Positions 1-9,800 of a stretch of 64,000 nucleotides of DNA are shown in pieces. The position numbers and the translations under genes are program-made. This stretch comes from an uncultured Collinsella sp. (GTDB lineage Bacteria; Actinomycetota; Coriobacteriia; Coriobacteriales; Coriobacteriaceae). Under the pieces are notes generated by a model. The model made no database searches. It saw only the letters and a program-made list of their open reading frames with translations, and was not told the origin of the DNA. The stretch's first letter is position 1, and every line of letters begins with the position of its first letter. The stretch is from the NCBI GenBank assembly GCA_902490405.1, contig CABUDS010000004.1:1-64000 (forward strand), in the 5' to 3' direction.

Positions 1-2
1 AA

Positions 3-71
3 AAGGGCGAGGATGTCGCCGGCCGGATGCTGTCCCTTCTCCCGCAGATGAACGAACATAAACATTTTTAA
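3..71 (+). CDS. C-terminal end of an unidentified protein (5' truncated by window edge)
   Basis: An open frame enters from the left edge and codes for about 22 residues ending in MNEHKHF before TAA. I do not recognise the family. The first ~50 bases are about 64 percent GC with GC-rich third positions, whereas pyrB just downstream is AT-rich, so this stretch may come from another source than its neighbour. Confidence 0.35.
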   Translation, partial: KGEDVAGRMLSLLPQMNEHKHF

Positions 72-82
72 TATATAGAATT

Positions 83-994
83 ATGAATAAACGTAGCTTA
101 GTATCCATTACCGACTACTCGAAAGAGGACATTTTGGAAGTATTGAAAATAGCTTCTGAATTTGAGAAAAACCCAAATCGTAATTTATTAGAGGGTAAGG
201 TGGTTGCTTCCCTGTTTTTCGAGCCATCTACTCGTACGCGATTGAGTTTCGAAACAGCTATTAGTAGAATGGGAGGTCGTATTGTCGGATTTTCCGATGC
301 TTCATCCTCTAGTACGACAAAAGGGGAATCATTGAAAGATACGACCAAGATGGTGGATAACTACTGCGACTTGATTGTGATGCGTCATCCTTTGGAGGGG
401 GCAGCCCGTTTTGCCAGTGAGGTTGCTGATGTGCCGGTAATTAATGCGGGAGATGGTGCCAATCAACACCCGACTCAAACCATGTTGGATTTGTATTCTA
501 TCTATAAAACGCAGGGGACCCTTGAAAATCTGAATATTTTCATGGTCGGGGACTTGAAATACGGAAGAACAGTCCATTCTTTATTACAGGCGATGAGCCA
601 TTTTAACCCGACGTTCCACTTTATTTCCCCGAAAGAATTGGAGATGCCGAAAGCTTACAAGTTGTTCTTGGACGAATTGCATATTCCTTATTACGAGCAT
701 ACCGAGTTGGATGATGTGATCAATGATGCGGACATCCTTTATATGACACGCGTACAACGGGAGCGTTTTGCAGATCCGTTGGAGTACGAGAAAGTGAAGA
801 ATGTATATATCTTGAAAAACTCCATGCTGGCAGGGACAAAGGATAACATGAAGATTCTTCACCCACTACCTCGCGTGAATGAGATCAGTGAAGATGTGGA
901 CGATAACAAGAAAGCATATTACTTCCAGCAGGCTTTGAACGGGGTATACACTCGTCAGGCAATTATTTTCAAAGCATTAGATTTAAAATGGTAA
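83..994 (+). CDS. pyrB: Aspartate carbamoyltransferase catalytic subunit
   Basis: Condenses carbamoyl phosphate with L-aspartate to carbamoyl aspartate, the committed step of pyrimidine synthesis in the cytoplasm. The 303-residue length is normal for the family. Visible signatures are the carbamoyl-phosphate loop [13 protein letters not shown] at about residues 45-57, the HPTQ motif near 133 and HPLPR near 266. The regulatory subunit gene follows after 17 bases, so this is a class B enzyme (catalytic trimers held by regulatory dimers). AT-rich codons and the company of Bacteroidales-type genes set it apart from everything after ~2.65 kb. Confidence 0.97.
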   Translation: MNKRSLVSITDYSKEDILEVLKIASEFEKNPNRNLLEGKVVASLFFEPSTRTRLSFETAISRMGGRIVGFSDASSSSTTKGESLKDTTKMVDNYCDLIVMRHPLEGAARFASEVADVPVINAGDGANQHPTQTMLDLYSIYKTQGTLENLNIFMVGDLKYGRTVHSLLQAMSHFNPTFHFISPKELEMPKAYKLFLDELHIPYYEHTELDDVINDADILYMTRVQRERFADPLEYEKVKNVYILKNSMLAGTKDNMKILHPLPRVNEISEDVDDNKKAYYFQQALNGVYTRQAIIFKALDLKW

Positions 995-1011
995 TTAAAG
1001 AATAAAGAGAT

Positions 1012-1470
1012 ATGGCAGCAAAGAAAGAATTACAGGTTAGTGCCGTGGAGAACGGAACGGTAATAGATCATATTCCTGCAGAGAAATTATTTGACGTGAT
1101 TAACGTGTTGGGAATCCAGAATTTGGAGAATACGGTAACTTTTGGTTACAATTTAATTAGTAGCAAGCTGGGTAAAAAAGGGATTATCAAGATTTGGGAT
1201 AAATTCTTGAAAGATGATGAGATAAACAAGTTGGCTTTGGTTGCTCCGACGGCAAAAATCAATATTATAAAAGATTTCGAAGTTGCGGAGAAAAAAGCGG
1301 TTATGGTGCCAGAGCACGTGGAGGGAATTGCTAAATGCGTGAACCCGAAATGTATTACCAACAACCAGAATGTTCGTACAAAATTTGATGTTGTCGGGAG
1401 TTCTCCTATCGTGTTGAAGTGTCACTATTGTGAGAAATTAACTGATCAAGAACACATCGTAATCATTTAA
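1012..1470 (+). CDS. pyrI: Aspartate carbamoyltransferase regulatory subunit
   Basis: Binds nucleotide effectors (CTP/ATP in known homologues) and links PyrB trimers. At 152 residues it is full length. The C-terminal zinc domain that contacts PyrB is intact, with four cysteines at positions 109, 114, 137 and 140 in a Cx4C...CxxC layout. The N-terminal half has the expected allosteric-domain start (NGTVIDHIPA). It lies 17 bases after pyrB and is surely co-transcribed with it. Confidence 0.96.
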   Translation: MAAKKELQVSAVENGTVIDHIPAEKLFDVINVLGIQNLENTVTFGYNLISSKLGKKGIIKIWDKFLKDDEINKLALVAPTAKINIIKDFEVAEKKAVMVPEHVEGIAKCVNPKCITNNQNVRTKFDVVGSSPIVLKCHYCEKLTDQEHIVII

Positions 1471-1515
1471 TGATACAAAGCTAATTATAAAAAGAATAGA
1501 GATACTTATGTATCT

Positions 1516-1818
1516 CTATTCTTTTGTTGCTAAACTTCTTGCTTTTTGTTTGTTCTTTAACGATTTACTGGTTATAAACTTGATGTAATCGTAAGAGGAA
1601 TATTTTTCCACTTTTTTGGTGATCAAATTGAATCTTTCTCTTGTTTTTTGTTGCTTTACAGCTAAAGTTCCGAAGTCTTGAATCGTAACTTTTTCACCTG
1701 CTTCAAGAGATTCCAGTATACAACTGATAAATGTGTTAATGATTAATGCAGAAGTTGCTTGGGTGTGTCCACTTCTTTCTGCTACTTTTTTAGTGAGTTC
1801 TCTTTTGTTCATAATCAA
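1516..1818 (-). CDS. HU/IHF-family DNA-binding protein
   Basis: A 100-residue basic protein with the histone-like fold signature: helical N-terminus (NKRELTKKVAERSG), then the beta-arm region with GEKVTIQDFGTLAVKQ. Bacteroidales encode many such divergent HU-like proteins. Its start faces an invertible promoter cassette (1891-2064) whose current orientation places a Bacteroidales -7 box on this strand about 100 bases upstream of the ATG. It may therefore be phase-variably expressed (inference). It converges on pyrI with a 45-base gap. Confidence 0.85.
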   Translation of the reverse strand: MIMNKRELTKKVAERSGHTQATSALIINTFISCILESLEAGEKVTIQDFGTLAVKQQKTRERFNLITKKVEKYSSYDYIKFITSKSLKNKQKARSLATKE

Positions 1819-1890
1819 TTTGTTATATAATCCTACATCCTGAATGTGAATTCGATTTTCATATGATTTAACGCCTTGTTTAAAACTATT

Positions 1891-2064
1891 TGTCAGACTA
1901 AACGTTCATTTTACTAGACAAATATACCAAATTTTAGGAGAAACATGATGAATTCTTGCAAAAATATTACTAACAAGACCCTTACACGAAAGAAAAGGTA
2001 TATAAAAAAATCTAATCTTTCATGTAAAAAGCAGTGTCAACTTTAATGAACGTTTTACTTGACA
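1891..2064. promoter_or_regulatory. Invertible promoter cassette bounded by 30-bp inverted repeats
   Basis: Two 30-bp repeats at 1891-1920 and 2035-2064 are inverted copies of each other with 22 of 30 positions matching; both begin TGTCA and end GACA and share the core AAACGTTCATT. The core resembles the ARACGTTCGT site recognised by the Bacteroides fragilis Mpi invertase. The 114-base interior carries a Bacteroidales -7 box TATATTTG on the minus strand at 1919-1926, facing the HU-like gene. An Mpi-like serine recombinase gene starts 98 bases beyond the right repeat. The sequence shows the repeats; inversion itself is inferred. Confidence 0.7.
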
Positions 2065-2091
2065 CCTGTGTGATTTGTTTGTTTATATTTG
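2058..2091 (+). promoter_or_regulatory. Bacteroidales-type promoter for the serine recombinase
   Basis: A TATATTTG box at 2084-2091 matches the Bacteroidales -7 consensus TAnnTTTG. The -33 element would fall on the ACTTGAC sequence at 2058-2063, inside the right inverted repeat, so the recombinase may be controlled from its own recombination site. The start codon is about 70 bases downstream. Confidence 0.5.
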
Positions 2092-2162
2092 TAGGTCTAG
2101 TATTTTTTATAAAATGACTATTAATGTCTTTGTTTTAATTTATTTTGTAAAACGGAAGGGTT

Positions 2163-2635
2163 ATGACAATAGCATATTTAAGGGTAAGCACAGGGAAACA
2201 ACATCTTGAGAATCAAAAAGAAGAAATTGAAAAATTTGCTGCACGGAAAAACTTGACCGTAAATCGTTGGGTGACGGAAGTGGTAAGTGGCAAAAAGAAG
2301 GAGCATGACCGGAAATTAGGGCGATTGTTGAAAAGTTTGAAAAGGGGAGATGTATTAATCGTTACGGAATTATCCCGATTAAGTCGAACATTGCTAGACA
2401 TAATGTCAATTCTTCATCGTTGTCTTGAAATGAATATAACGGTATATAGCACGAAAGATGGTTATGCTTTTGACAATAGCATTAATAGTAAAGTTTTAGC
2501 TTTTGCTTTTGCCTTGGTGGCAGAAATTGAGCATAATCTCATTTCGATGAGGACTAAAGAGGCTTTGGCTCACCGGAAGTCGGAAGGAGTACGTTTGGGA
2601 CGTCCGCCGGGAAAAGGAAAGCAAAACGTTTCCTT
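2163..2635 (+). CDS. Serine recombinase (Mpi/Hin-like DNA invertase), 3' end lost at the contig junction
   Basis: Residues 1-157 form a standard small serine recombinase catalytic domain: nucleophile Ser9 in LRVSTGKQ, and the ELSRLSR motif near residues 73-79 followed by LLDIMSIL. The linker LGRPPGKGK that normally leads into the C-terminal helix-turn-helix is present, but the helix-turn-helix is not: the frame runs on to 2966 in low-quality arginine-rich sequence that belongs to the other genome. It is the likely invertase for the adjacent 30-bp repeats. The protein as written here would be non-functional; the native gene should be about 190-200 codons. Confidence 0.85.
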
Positions 2636-2639
2636 CCCG

Positions 2640-3630
2640 CAGCGCACGCGAGCGGCTCACGCGAAAGGAAGAGGTACGGCCCACCCTCGTTACCGATATA
2701 GGTGCCCATATTGCCCAGGCTACCCACACCGCTATACGTCGCCTCAATGGAGAACACGAAGGTGTCGCCCATATACACGGCCTCGAAAGGCGAAACCGAC
2801 GAAGGAAGCACCAGCTGAGCTCGCTTCGTGTTGTTGCCGTCAGTCAGGTCGATCGCCGTCATACCGTAATAGACGCCCTCATCATTGTGCACGCGGGGCG
2901 AGATGGTCAGGATGCCGTCGCTCACACGCGGGGCGGATGCGAAGCGCCCTGTCGACTTCCAAATAGTCTCAGGCTTGGACTCGCTGGGCGACTGACGGTA
3001 GCAGTACGAATCGTTACTCGTCTTGCTGCCGCCGGACGAGGGCATCTTATACCAGATGACCGACGACCCATACGCTGTGAAGAGCGGCGGATCGTAGTTT
3101 TCGCCACCGCGGTCGAGCTCGACAGCGCTGCCGGTAAGGGAGAAGCCTGCAAGGTTTTGCGCATAGAGTTTCCAAGACGCATTGGCAAAGTTCATCTCGA
3201 CCCACGCGAACACGCCATCACCCGCGCGAACGTCGTAAAACGCATAACCGGTTCCCTCAACGGGATCCTCGATAAGTGTGGTAAGCGAGCCATCGCCCAG
3301 GTTGAGCACACCAAGCGTATTGGCATGCAGGGCAGAAGCAGGCGCCATCATCGCGGCAGCATAGTCGCCATCGCAGTAGTACAGCAGCGTGCCCAGCGGC
3401 AGCGTCCACGAGGCCGCGGGCTCAAGATCGATATCGACAGCTTCGTACTCATCAGTGATCGAGACAATCTTCGAATCGTCCTTGATAACCTGTGGCTCGC
3501 CGGCGGCGTCGTCGCTGGTACCCGTTTTCTTTGAGCATCCGGCAAGCACCGTGGCAGCGCCCGCGGCAGCCCCTCCGAGCACAAAGCCGCGGCGCGATAT
3601 TCCGTTCTTGATCTGGTCGGTGATACTCAT
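2640..3630 (-). CDS. Tat-exported lipoprotein, probable beta-propeller, 3' end lost at the contig junction
   Basis: Start chosen at 3630 (MSITDQIK), whose ATG overlaps the upstream stop as TAATG; this leaves out an arginine-rich 18-residue upstream extension. The N-terminus has a twin-arginine signal SRRGFVLGG followed by a lipobox VLAGC, so it is exported folded and lipid-anchored. The rest (about 305 residues) repeats short beta-strand patterns ending in aromatic residues, compatible with a propeller that displays values such as WTLPLGTLLYY; no catalytic motif is seen. From about 2645 leftward the frame enters Bacteroidales DNA. Coupled to the TSCPD gene upstream. Function unknown. Confidence 0.75.
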
Positions 3631-3893
3631 TAGGCGATCTCGGCGCGAGCGGCCTCGATAGCGCGCGTGAGCTGATCGGCGCAAGAAGTCTTTTTCATAC
3701 CGCAGGTATTACCGGCGAGAACCTCGATTACGCGATCGGCAGGAACACCCTCGACCAGCTTGGAGATTGCCTTGAGATTGCCGTCACAGCCGCCGGTAAA
3801 CTCAACGCCCAGCACCTTATTGCCGTCATCGGAAAGGTCAAGGTGAATATTGCGAGAGCATACACCCTGAGGCTTGTAGTCAAAACTAATCAT
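3630..3893 (-). CDS. TSCPD domain protein (TIGR03905-like)
   Basis: An 87-residue cysteine-bearing protein with the TSCPD-type layout: GVCSRNIHLDL, GGCDGNL, GNTCGMKKTSCADQL. This small family resembles the C-terminal domain of class II ribonucleotide reductases and occurs free-standing in gut anaerobes; its role is not established. A good ribosome site (GAGAGGGG) precedes the ATG. The stop codon overlaps the start of the Tat lipoprotein gene by one base. Confidence 0.8.
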   Translation of the reverse strand: MISFDYKPQGVCSRNIHLDLSDDGNKVLGVEFTGGCDGNLKAISKLVEGVPADRVIEVLAGNTCGMKKTSCADQLTRAIEAARAEIA

Positions 3894-4006
3894 TGAGATC
3901 CCCTCTCAGAAAGAAATTTCAGACGTCTATTATCCCCGCCTGGGCCGACTTATGATCGCAAGCACCGATTCAACATCCTACGATGCGTGGACTCGTGGGG
4001 GCAAGA

Positions 4007-5806
4007 TTAGCAGTCCGCACCCTGTGCGTGGACCGTGCGCTTCTCCCGATACATATTGTGGTCGGCGGCACGATATACATCGGCCAGCGTATTTCCAGCC
4101 GTCTCGACGGTCGCCACGCCAATCGATGCGCTGACCGTCAGGGCCTCATCGCTTACCGCGGCAAGACCGAGACGAAGATCCTGTTCCAGCCCGAGCGCAG
4201 ACTCGTTGTCAGTATGGGGGCAAACCAGCAAAAACTCGTCGCCGCCAAGGCGCATCGGCAGATAATCCGCACCAGCCACCCGCCGCAGCACGGACGCCGT
4301 CCGTCGCAGCAGTTCATCCCCCATCTCGTGACCATAGATGTCGTTGGTCCGCTTGAGATAATTGCAGTCCAACATAATCACGCTCACGGGCAAGTCCTCG
4401 TTTACCAGGCTATCTCCGCGCGATTCAAGATAGTTGCGGTTGCGAAGCCCCGTCAGTTTATCTTGGTATGACAGCTCCTCGGCATGCTTGACCATCGATA
4501 TGTTGTGCGTCGCCACGACGACCGACTCCAGCCGGCCTTGCTCATCGCGATGCTGGGGGACAACCTGTAGCGAGTACCAAGCGCCTCGACAATCTCGCAC
4601 CTCGGCAGCCAAGTACGGTACGCCCTCCATACGTTCACGAAGAGTGCTTATATCTACGAGCCCCACGACCGCTTCGCGGCTTTCGGGGCTCACGATATCC
4701 CGGCAGACCGTGTCCATAAAGTCATATGCCTCGCTGTGCTCGGCAAATATCTTCGCTATCGCCGGCGACATATTGATCCCCTCGATCTCGAGGGTGTCGA
4801 GATGCAAAAGGAAGGTCGAATCGTAGATGGCGCTTATGGCATTGATAATGCCGAGCTGTTTATCCTTTTCGACCAAATTGCGGTGGTTAACGATATTTCG
4901 AGCCAACAGCACCACGACCCAAAACGCAAGGCTCACCAAGACGCCAGCAGCGACAAATGTGATCCTGCCAGACATGACCTCAGATTTGGGATACAGCGCA
5001 AACAGGCGGTAGTCCTTATACGCCGCACGCACGGCATACCAGGTAGCCCCCCGATATTCGACACGTGTTAGTCCTTCGTCTTTCCAGTCAATTCCACTAT
5101 CGACGAGAAGTCGAGCAAGGGTTATATCGACGGTCGAATCGTTTGAAGAAACGATTTGTGCATCGCGCATCACGAGCACCGTTGGGCTCTGATGGAATGT
5201 GTTGTTCACGAGCACGTCGGCGATCGTGTACGAATAATCATCGGCGGGCTCGGGCGCAAGCGATCGGTACCCCAGCGCTACGCCATCACCGTACGGAACG
5301 GCACTCACGGCAAAGTCGACATCGCGACGCTCGACGACGGTGGAGTAGGACACCTTGGAGCCTCGATACATCGATACGACCGACGAACAGGCCAGCTCCT
5401 CTCGCCACAGCATCAGCGGATCGCGACCGTCGATATCGTAATGAGCGGCCATATGGCCGTCGGCGTCCATGACCAGCATTCCCGAAAGGTGCTCGGTATG
5501 GACGTACTCCTCGACACGATCATCGTTGACCTCAACGCGATCAGGCGGCAAGAACGTCGAAAACGACTCGACCGCGGCATCCAAATTGTGCGTCGCCTCG
5601 GTTTTTCTTCCCTGCTCATATCGGTCATATTTTTCGCAGGCGGCCTGTAAAAACACCATGGCTTCCCGGCCAAACCCAAGCGTCTTATCGAGGCAGCGAT
5701 GCGTGCCGATCGTATACAGCAGGCCCAACAAGACAATGCTGGTCACAACGGCGACAGCCGCGGTAACTAAATGCTTTCGATGCAAGCGGCGCTCATCATT
5801 TGTCAT
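4007..5806 (-). CDS. Membrane diguanylate cyclase with extracytoplasmic sensor domain
   Basis: A 599-residue signalling protein. Membrane segments at about 13-34 and 282-306 bracket an outside sensor domain of ~245 residues (Cache-like by layout). Inside are a probable PAS-like segment (~320-440) and a GGDEF domain (~445-590) with intact RLGGDEF at 521-525 and the supporting GHEMGDELL and ASIGVA motifs, so it should make c-di-GMP. The usual RxxD inhibitory site five residues before GGDEF is absent. Its ATG overlaps the stop of the solute-binding-protein gene by 4 bases, so the two are translationally coupled and may form one ligand-sensing unit. Confidence 0.9.
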   Translation of the reverse strand: MTNDERRLHRKHLVTAAVAVVTSIVLLGLLYTIGTHRCLDKTLGFGREAMVFLQAACEKYDRYEQGRKTEATHNLDAAVESFSTFLPPDRVEVNDDRVEEYVHTEHLSGMLVMDADGHMAAHYDIDGRDPLMLWREELACSSVVSMYRGSKVSYSTVVERRDVDFAVSAVPYGDGVALGYRSLAPEPADDYSYTIADVLVNNTFHQSPTVLVMRDAQIVSSNDSTVDITLARLLVDSGIDWKDEGLTRVEYRGATWYAVRAAYKDYRLFALYPKSEVMSGRITFVAAGVLVSLAFWVVVLLARNIVNHRNLVEKDKQLGIINAISAIYDSTFLLHLDTLEIEGINMSPAIAKIFAEHSEAYDFMDTVCRDIVSPESREAVVGLVDISTLRERMEGVPYLAAEVRDCRGAWYSLQVVPQHRDEQGRLESVVVATHNISMVKHAEELSYQDKLTGLRNRNYLESRGDSLVNEDLPVSVIMLDCNYLKRTNDIYGHEMGDELLRRTASVLRRVAGADYLPMRLGGDEFLLVCPHTDNESALGLEQDLRLGLAAVSDEALTVSASIGVATVETAGNTLADVYRAADHNMYREKRTVHAQGADC

Positions 5807-6675
5807 GATTCCGCTCCTTGCCTACCTGTCGTCGCCCCTGCCTTGTAACTGTCCACAATGCGCTCAATCGTGCCATCTCGGTCCATGTCGAACAGCACGG
5901 TATTGAGGTTTTTGACGTACTCCCCCTCATAGCTGTTCTCAAACGCAACGCCCAGGTCAACTGTCATAACGTTGTCGGCAAACACGCGATAAACACCGGG
6001 ATACTGCGCGACGAGCCGGTCGAGCGATTGAACGTCCGCCATCCAACAGTCAACATAACCTTTGACCAGGGCAGCTTTGCAGAGTTCGGCAGAGCCATAT
6101 GATTTGATATGCACATCCGGCGAGATCCCTAGGTCCCCGGCAAGCAATCGGCGTTCACTCACCGAACCCGCAATCACCGCAACGGTCTTGCTTCCATCGA
6201 GAGACGCCAAACCCTTGATACCACTCGTTTTCTTGGCGGCAACCGAGACTGTCACGGTCAGATACGGCTCAGTCCAGTAATAATCGTCTTCGCGATAATT
6301 GGGCGAATAGTCGCACCACAGACAATCGATATCGCCGTTTTTGAGCAGGCGATCGCGATCATTCCAAGATATGTCAACAAATTGCGGTTTGATTCCAGCA
6401 CGCTTGCAGGCCTCGAGGGCGATATCGATATCGATACCGGCATAATCGCCTGTGGTATCGACATACACATAGGGGTCATTATCCGTAACGCCAATCTTGA
6501 GCACCGGGAGATCTCTGTCGGCTTCATTCGAGGAGGAAGAACTGCTTCGAACGGTATACGTCAGGGCGCCCGCACAAACGGCAACAAGGAGTATGAGCAC
6601 GGACGAGACGATGGCGCCTCGTTTGATACGTCTGGGCACACGGCTCTTTTCATCGAAACAGCAGATAAGGTTCAT
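5803..6675 (-). CDS. Membrane-anchored solute-binding protein (SBP_bac_3 family)
   Basis: Start set at ATG 6675; an in-frame TTG at 6699 would sit almost on the terminator that ends just upstream. The N-terminus has a basic stretch and one hydrophobic segment (VSSVLILLVAVCAGALTY) with no lipobox, so it is probably anchored. The rest is a type-3 amino-acid-type binding fold: LPVLKIGVTDNDPYVY, GIDIDIALEACKRAGI, and the DCLWCDYSPN/YYWTEPYL block. There are no ABC permease or ATPase genes nearby; instead the gene overlaps the diguanylate cyclase gene, which suggests sensing rather than transport. Confidence 0.85.
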   Translation of the reverse strand: MNLICCFDEKSRVPRRIKRGAIVSSVLILLVAVCAGALTYTVRSSSSSSNEADRDLPVLKIGVTDNDPYVYVDTTGDYAGIDIDIALEACKRAGIKPQFVDISWNDRDRLLKNGDIDCLWCDYSPNYREDDYYWTEPYLTVTVSVAAKKTSGIKGLASLDGSKTVAVIAGSVSERRLLAGDLGISPDVHIKSYGSAELCKAALVKGYVDCWMADVQSLDRLVAQYPGVYRVFADNVMTVDLGVAFENSYEGEYVKNLNTVLFDMDRDGTIERIVDSYKAGATTGRQGAES

Positions 6676-6703
6676 TTTATTACCAGGGGGCCAGTGCAAC
6701 AGC

Positions 6704-6734
6704 GAAAAAGCGCCTTGCCCAAGACGGGCAAGGC
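6704..6734 (-). terminator. Rho-independent terminator after the BIG2 surface protein gene
   Basis: Perfect 9-bp stem GCCTTGCCC/GGGCAAGGC with a 5-base loop; on the minus strand it is followed by TTTTT. It lies just before the solute-binding-protein start and so separates the two transcripts. Confidence 0.85.
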
Positions 6735-6779
6735 ACCAATGGTTGAAATGTATCCGTAAGCGGTCGAATTAGGTCAACC

Positions 6780-6845
6780 CTACTCGAAGCTTAGCTGCTC
6801 CAGGCGATCGAAGGCCGTGTCGATACGGGTGACGAGCGGGATACC
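6780..6845 (-). pseudogene. Remnant of a second purB 3' end
   Basis: Read on the minus strand this codes for TRIDTAFDRLEQLSFE and a stop, matching the end of the intact PurB (TRIDTVFDRLEQLEF). Bases 6793-6832 match 10506-10545 at 37 of 40 positions. It is in the same frame as the end of the surface protein gene and directly follows that gene's stop codon. It looks like the displaced or duplicated end of purB left when the surface protein gene arrived. Confidence 0.8.
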
Positions 6846-9800
6846 CTAACGCTCGAAACGTTTACGCATAAGAGCGAAAGCGATCAGCGCAACGCCTGCG
6901 ACAGTAGCAATAAAGGCAACCGCAAGGGCCTGGTCGCCCGTATTGGCGAGCGCGCCCTTAGTAGCCTTAACAGACTTTTTGGTCACCTTAGTCGTCGTCT
7001 GCTGACTAGGCTGGGACGGCGTCACGGGCTGCGTAGGCTGAACCGGCTCACCATTGGCCTCCTCGCCCGTCACCACGTACGTCGAGAAGTGGCTCGTGCG
7101 GAAGCAAAGGTAGTCGCCCTCGGTCCACGTATCCATAGCCTGAGTGGAACCATCCTCGGCAACGTAGAGCACCTTGAGATTGGTGAGCGCCTTCATGGCT
7201 GCGGTCATCTTGACACGAACGATGAAGGACATGCCATCGAAGTCCTCGATAACCTCGCCATTCTTGAGAAGCTTGATATCGAGCTTCTCGGCAACCTTGG
7301 TAGCCCCCTGCTCAAGGCCGGAAATCGTAGCATTGGCGGCGTCGGTAAGATTTGTCGGTTCCTCGACCACAAGAGAGATGCTGTTGTTCTGGGCAATGCC
7401 GGCAGCGGCATTGTTCTCGGCGCTTACGCTAACGTCCGTTCCGTCGCTACCTGCAACGCCCGCAATGGCCCTCGCCGCTACAGTAACGGTACAGGTCATT
7501 GTTTTGTCACCACAGGTGACGGTGATCGTGGCGTTACCGGCCTTAAGCGGCGTCACGACGCCGTCTTTGACCGTAGCGATCGACGAGTCGCTGGAGGTCC
7601 AGCTCACCGTCGTATCGTCTGCATCGGCAGGACTCACCGTTGCGGAGAGCTTTGCGGAGGCATCACCGACGGTAAAGGACAGGCTCGTCTTGTCGAGCTC
7701 GACTTTCTGGACGGGGTTGGTCACGGTCACCGAGACGGTTTGGGAGAGCGACTCTGCAGTGATGACAAATGAGCCAGAACCGGTCTTGAGGGCGGTAACG
7801 GTGTAGGAGCCATCGCCGTTGTCGACAACCTTAAACGCCTTCGAAGCGCCCGTGTCATCCAGAGCAAGCTTGGTCTCGTCGACCTCACCCGCAAGGGCTC
7901 CAACAAGAGAAATCTTCACGGTGCCCTCTTCGCCCTTCTTAAGGTTAAGAGCGGTCTGGTCGACCGTAAGGTTCGTTGCGGGATTAGAGACGGTCACCGC
8001 GCAATCCTGAGAATAGACGCCGTCTTCAGTCGAAACGGTGATGGTTGCGGCGCCCTTGGAGACAGCCGTCACCTTTCCGGTTTGATCGACTGTAGCGACG
8101 CTCTCATTGCTGGACTTCCAAACAACTGTCTGGTTAGCCTCCGCGGGAACGACCGCCGCCTTAAGCTGCTCGGTTGCAGCGCCCGCAAGCGCGACCTTCT
8201 GCTTATCGAGCGTGATGCCCGTAGCAGGCTGAATAACGGTCACCTTGCACGTGGCGCTATACTCGCCGTCCTCAGTGGTAACGGTGATCGTGGCAGCACC
8301 GGCCTTGACCGGGGCCACGACGCCGTCCGCAACCGTGACGACCTCCGGGTCGCTCGAAGACCAGGACACATTCTTATTCGTTGCATTGTTGGGCTCAACC
8401 GTTGCGGTCAACGTCGAGGGCTCACCGCCCACAGCAAGCTTAAGATTCGACGCGCTGAGGCTGACGCCCGAGACCTTTACGACCGGAGTGGTTACCGTAA
8501 TTGTATCCGTGGTTGCAGAGACCCCATCAACCGTTGCCGTGATCGTGGCATCACCGTCACCGACAGCGGTAACAAGACCGTTAGCGTCGACGGTAAGGAC
8601 GCTCTCGTTGGAAGAGGACCAAACAACCTGGCTGGCCTTGTCATCAGGGGAGACCTTTGCCTTCAGCTGCTGAGTCGTGCCTTTATCCATGGAGGTTGAG
8701 TAGCTGTCCGCAATGGAAACCGCAGTCTTTGCAGGCTCCTCGCCAGGCTTGACAACATGAACGGTCATCGTGTCGCAGAGACGACCACCCAAGTACATTG
8801 AAACCGTTGCATCGCCGTAACTATGAGGCACTAAATACCCCAAGTAACTGCCACCACTAAACATCGGTCCTTTTACCTCGAGGACATCGGGATTATCTGA
8901 AGTGAAAGAATACTTTGCGCCGGCATAGGAGTCCATCAATTCCTCAGCGCTTTTGCTCAGCACGCCCTTTGGATATTCAAACCCCCTGTCACATTCCAGC
9001 CAAAGCCAATCTTTGGATATACTATCTGAACTGACCTCACAGGGAAATGTATAATCGCTCGACACAAACTTAGCCTTCGAAAGGCTCACTTCCGCAGGGT
9101 CGACAACCTTTATCTCAAAGGGATGGTCATTGCCAAGGCCATCACGAGCATGAGCCTTAACGGTGCCAGGCTTTATTGCCTTAAACGAGTTTTCACCATC
9201 GATAAGCTCAACGACATCGTTGCTTTCCAGAGAATAGGTTACAGCGCCAAAGTCCGCACCCCAATGTGCGCGCTGGCATGCCTTCAGTACTTCATTTGGA
9301 GAAACGTTGAGAATGGCAGTCAGATAATAGCTGTCCCCAACCAGCATCTTTTGCTTTTTGTTCCCACGCTCATTGAATCCGGGCTCCTGATTCTCGGTTA
9401 CAACATCACATAGCTTCTTCGTCTCAACTTCACCGTTGCAATAGTCGACAAGAACCTTGGCCTCTTTAGCATCTTTCGACAACGCCTCGAGTTGCAAAGA
9501 AGCGCTTAGCTCGGAAGTTCCATATGATGAATAATTCGAATTCACCCTTGCCTGGACTTTGGAATCCTTTGAGGGGTCTTCCTTAATAACAAAATATGTG
9601 GCCGCACGGCTCTCGTCCACGGGACGAACGTCAACTCTCCCCTCTAGTAATGCATAATGCGTGTTCCCGCATTTTTGCGGACAATCATCCGTGTAACCCA
9701 GCGTTGCGGTGTTTGTCGTCGCACCAGATTGGTCGTAAGAAACGAAACTGACCTTAATTGGATTGACTTTAGCCACACTTTTAATCTTAAGAGAACCGTT

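Noticed and set aside
2636..2966. C-terminal 110 residues of the recombinase frame
   Set aside because: Arginine-rich nonsense read antisense through the Tat lipoprotein gene; not part of the recombinase.
7440..8700. Internal DNA repeats in the surface protein gene
   Set aside because: They encode diverged BIG2 domains and are not DNA-level repeats.
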